From a bacterium (GTDB lineage: Bacteria > Chloroflexota > Dormibacteria > UBA8260 > Bog-877): 13,626 nucleotides of DNA. Positions 12,356 through 13,626 of the stretch are shown in pieces (positions within the stretch are counted from its first letter, which is position 1; each line of letters begins with the position of its first letter). Both the position numbers and the translations under genes were made by a program. A model generated the notes under the pieces. That model did no database searches. It saw only the letters and a program-made list of their open reading frames with translations, and was not told the origin of the DNA. The stretch covers positions 1-13,626 of the forward strand of contig JAKABA010000095.1 in NCBI GenBank assembly GCA_021802115.1, read 5' to 3'.

Positions 12356-12580
12356 TCACGTGCCTGAGTGAGGGCCGTCGGTGCCGGACTCGTGGCGACC
12401 ATGTCCCACGCCCGCATCATCGTCCAACGCCCGCTTGATTGCCGGATAGGCGTCGCCGAGGCAGCACGGGCACGAGTGGTACCAGCGCCTGAATCCCTCA
12501 TCGATGGGCCCACTGGGAGAGAGCTCTGTGCCGTCCAGTTTGGGGGTCACCTTCGCCTTTGAGCTTCCATTAGCCGTCAT
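12356..12580 (-). CDS. Small CPCC-containing protein, unknown function
   Basis: The 74-residue protein is not a family I recognise. The N-terminal third is polar (MTANGSSKAKVTPKLDG), the middle has FRRWYHSCPCCLGDAYPAIKRALDD with a C-P-C-C cluster, and the C-terminus is rich in Gly, His and Asp. The cysteines and histidines could bind a metal. Its ATG overlaps the DUF1203 stop by 4 nt (ATGA, 12577-12580), which is the main reason to believe it is translated. There is no signal peptide or membrane segment. It could instead be a chance frame, as it is short and in GC-rich DNA. Confidence 0.5.
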   Translation of the reverse strand: MTANGSSKAKVTPKLDGTELSPSGPIDEGFRRWYHSCPCCLGDAYPAIKRALDDDAGVGHGRHESGTDGPHSGT

Positions 12581-13047
12581 GGGCGGGTGACGGTGAACAT
12601 GTAGCAGCCAGCAAGGATGTTACGGGCGTGAAGGTATGCGACCTCGGGGCGAGAGAGCAAAGCGGTGATCCCCGCCTCGGCCTCGCGCCCTTCGACAATC
12701 TGGTTGTCCACTTGGTGGCCGTCGACGTTATACGCACGCAGGATCAGACGGCGGTGGCGGAAGCCTTCCGGGTAGGCATCCGGCCTCTTGTAGCCGTCGC
12801 AGCGCTCGGCATGGACAAAGATCGGACCAACCTCTGCATACGGACCGCCCACTCGGGCTGGCTGGTAGGCCATGAGCGTCACGTGTTCGGCGACGGCGGC
12901 TTCTCGCAAGCAGCAGCGCAGCGGGGTGCCGCCCGCCTCCGTATTCGCGGTGACGACCAGGGGATTGCCGAAATCGTCCGCGCCACGAGCGCGGATGCGC
13001 TCGAGGCCCTCGGGATCGAGTGCCCCGATGCGAAAGCCAATGCTCAT
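12577..13047 (-). CDS. DUF1203-domain protein
   Basis: The 156-residue protein has the DUF1203 pattern: NPLVVTANTEAGGTPLRCCLREAAVAEHVTLMAYQP, then GPYAEVGPIFVHAERCDGY, then RHRRLILRAYNVDG. This is a small cytoplasmic domain of unknown function found widely in bacteria. The C-x-x-R-x-A block with paired cysteines and the GPIFVHA-x-x-C block are its conserved core. The ATG at 13047 follows AAAGGAG by 7 nt. It lies 53 bp downstream of the EamA transporter on the same strand and overlaps the small CPCC protein, so the three may be one transcription unit. Confidence 0.87.
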   Translation of the reverse strand: MSIGFRIGALDPEGLERIRARGADDFGNPLVVTANTEAGGTPLRCCLREAAVAEHVTLMAYQPARVGGPYAEVGPIFVHAERCDGYKRPDAYPEGFRHRRLILRAYNVDGHQVDNQIVEGREAEAGITALLSRPEVAYLHARNILAGCYMFTVTRP

Positions 13048-13100
13048 CAAGTTCTCCTTTCAAGTAGACCATTACGGACAGAGGTGGTACGTGGCGTCAA

Positions 13101-13626
13101 TTAGCCCTGCCTACGCCTGCGGTGGAGGCGATCTTGGGAGATGGCTGCTCCGGCGAGGATGAGCAGGCCGCCGACGGGTTCGTACCAGGTGACTGCCTCA
13201 CCGAGGAAGGTGGCGCCGACGACAACCGCGAAGAGAGGGGTCAGGTAGGTGACGCTGCTGGCGATGGTGGCTGGGGCGTGGTTGACGACGTGGAAGTTCA
13301 AGATGTAGGCGACGCCCGAACCCAGGACACCGAGGGCGGCCAGTGCGAGAAGTGACGAGCCGGGGATGTTCTGGTGGATACGGCCGGTGAGGATGGCGAA
13401 GGGCAAGAGTTGGATGGCGCCCAAGAGCACTTGGCCGGTCGCAAGGGCGACGGGCCTGTCGGCCAAGCCGGTGAGATGGCGGCGCGCGTAGGGGAACGCG
13501 ATGCCATAGCAGGCGACAGCACCCAGACAGGCGCCGATCCCGAGTAACTGGCCTCCACCAGGTCCGTGCCACACGCCGATCACGACCAGGACACCGGCGA
13601 AACCGATCACAAGCCCGCCGATGATC
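13101..13626 (-). CDS. EamA/DMT-family transporter, 5' end beyond the window (partial)
   Basis: The visible C-terminal ~175 residues are strongly hydrophobic, with about six transmembrane segments. They begin inside the last helix of the first EamA repeat (IIGGLVIGFAGVLVVIG). The second repeat is LLGIGACLGAVACYGIAFPYARRHL, then GQVLLGAIQLLPFAI, then LLALAALGVLGSGVAYILNFHVVNHAPATIASSVTYLTPLFAVVVGATFLGEAVTWYEPVGGLLILAGAAIS. The S-x-x-x-x-L-x-P-x-x-A and G-E-x-x-x-x-x-x-x-G-G blocks are standard for drug/metabolite exporters. A GTG at 13610 could be taken as a start, but the frame continues in family-like sequence to the window edge, so the true start lies outside. The substrate is unknown. Confidence 0.88.
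   Translation of the reverse strand, partial: IIGGLVIGFAGVLVVIGVWHGPGGGQLLGIGACLGAVACYGIAFPYARRHLTGLADRPVALATGQVLLGAIQLLPFAILTGRIHQNIPGSSLLALAALGVLGSGVAYILNFHVVNHAPATIASSVTYLTPLFAVVVGATFLGEAVTWYEPVGGLLILAGAAISQDRLHRRRRQG

Noticed and set aside
1..13626. CRISPR array, rRNA, or complete insertion sequence
   Set aside because: No regularly spaced repeat-spacer pattern, rRNA-like sequence or transposase with terminal inverted repeats was seen.

Overview
The window is GC-rich bacterial chromosome, most likely from an actinomycete (Actinomycetota). The reasons are the strong G/C third-position bias, frequent GTG starts, short TANNNT promoters placed directly in front of start codons, a MarR regulator with an actinobacterial-style cysteine-rich tail, and a tRNA fragment without an encoded CCA. 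Genus cannot be told from the sequence.

The dominant structure is a direct duplication of about 0.95 kb (131-1091 and 10691-11641). Each copy carries, in order, the 3' half of a tRNA-Lys(UUU) gene on the minus strand, a pair of 10-bp direct repeats, and a Phd-family antitoxin / RelE-ParE-family toxin pair on the plus strand. The tRNA half runs from the anticodon loop to the acceptor, the part that integrases usually use as an attachment core. Further 12-bp-period dimers lie on the outer side of both tRNA halves and after the left toxin. No integrase is present inside. A truncated serine-recombinase remnant lies just beyond the right copy. The layout suggests an old island or duplicated integration site stabilised by toxin-antitoxin modules.

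Between the copies (1140-10411) is metabolic and regulatory cargo in four blocks. (1) A divergent pair, an AraC regulator (minus) and an antibiotic-biosynthesis-monooxygenase-fold protein (plus), is followed by a class IV aminotransferase that overlaps a small cupin gene. (2) A minus-strand operon encodes a cupin, a thioesterase very like fluoroacetyl-CoA thioesterase FlK, and an amidohydrolase. The last two overlap by 4 nt, and a decayed copy of the amidohydrolase N-terminus lies upstream. (3) A LysR regulator is divergent from a CTP-synthase-C-terminus-related amidotransferase-like protein, whose gene converges on a LysE-type amino-acid exporter. (4) A MarR regulator overlaps a cystathionine gamma-synthase/lyase-like PLP enzyme. 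Taken together the cargo looks like amino-acid and acyl-CoA conversion, detoxification and export under several ligand-responsive regulators. The shared substrate is not evident.

Right of the second repeat lie the recombinase remnant, a compact set of inverted repeats (about 12231-12306), and a minus-strand run: an EamA/DMT transporter (5' end beyond the window), a DUF1203 protein, and a small CPCC-containing protein whose start overlaps the DUF1203 stop. All functional statements come from reading motifs by eye; no searches were run.
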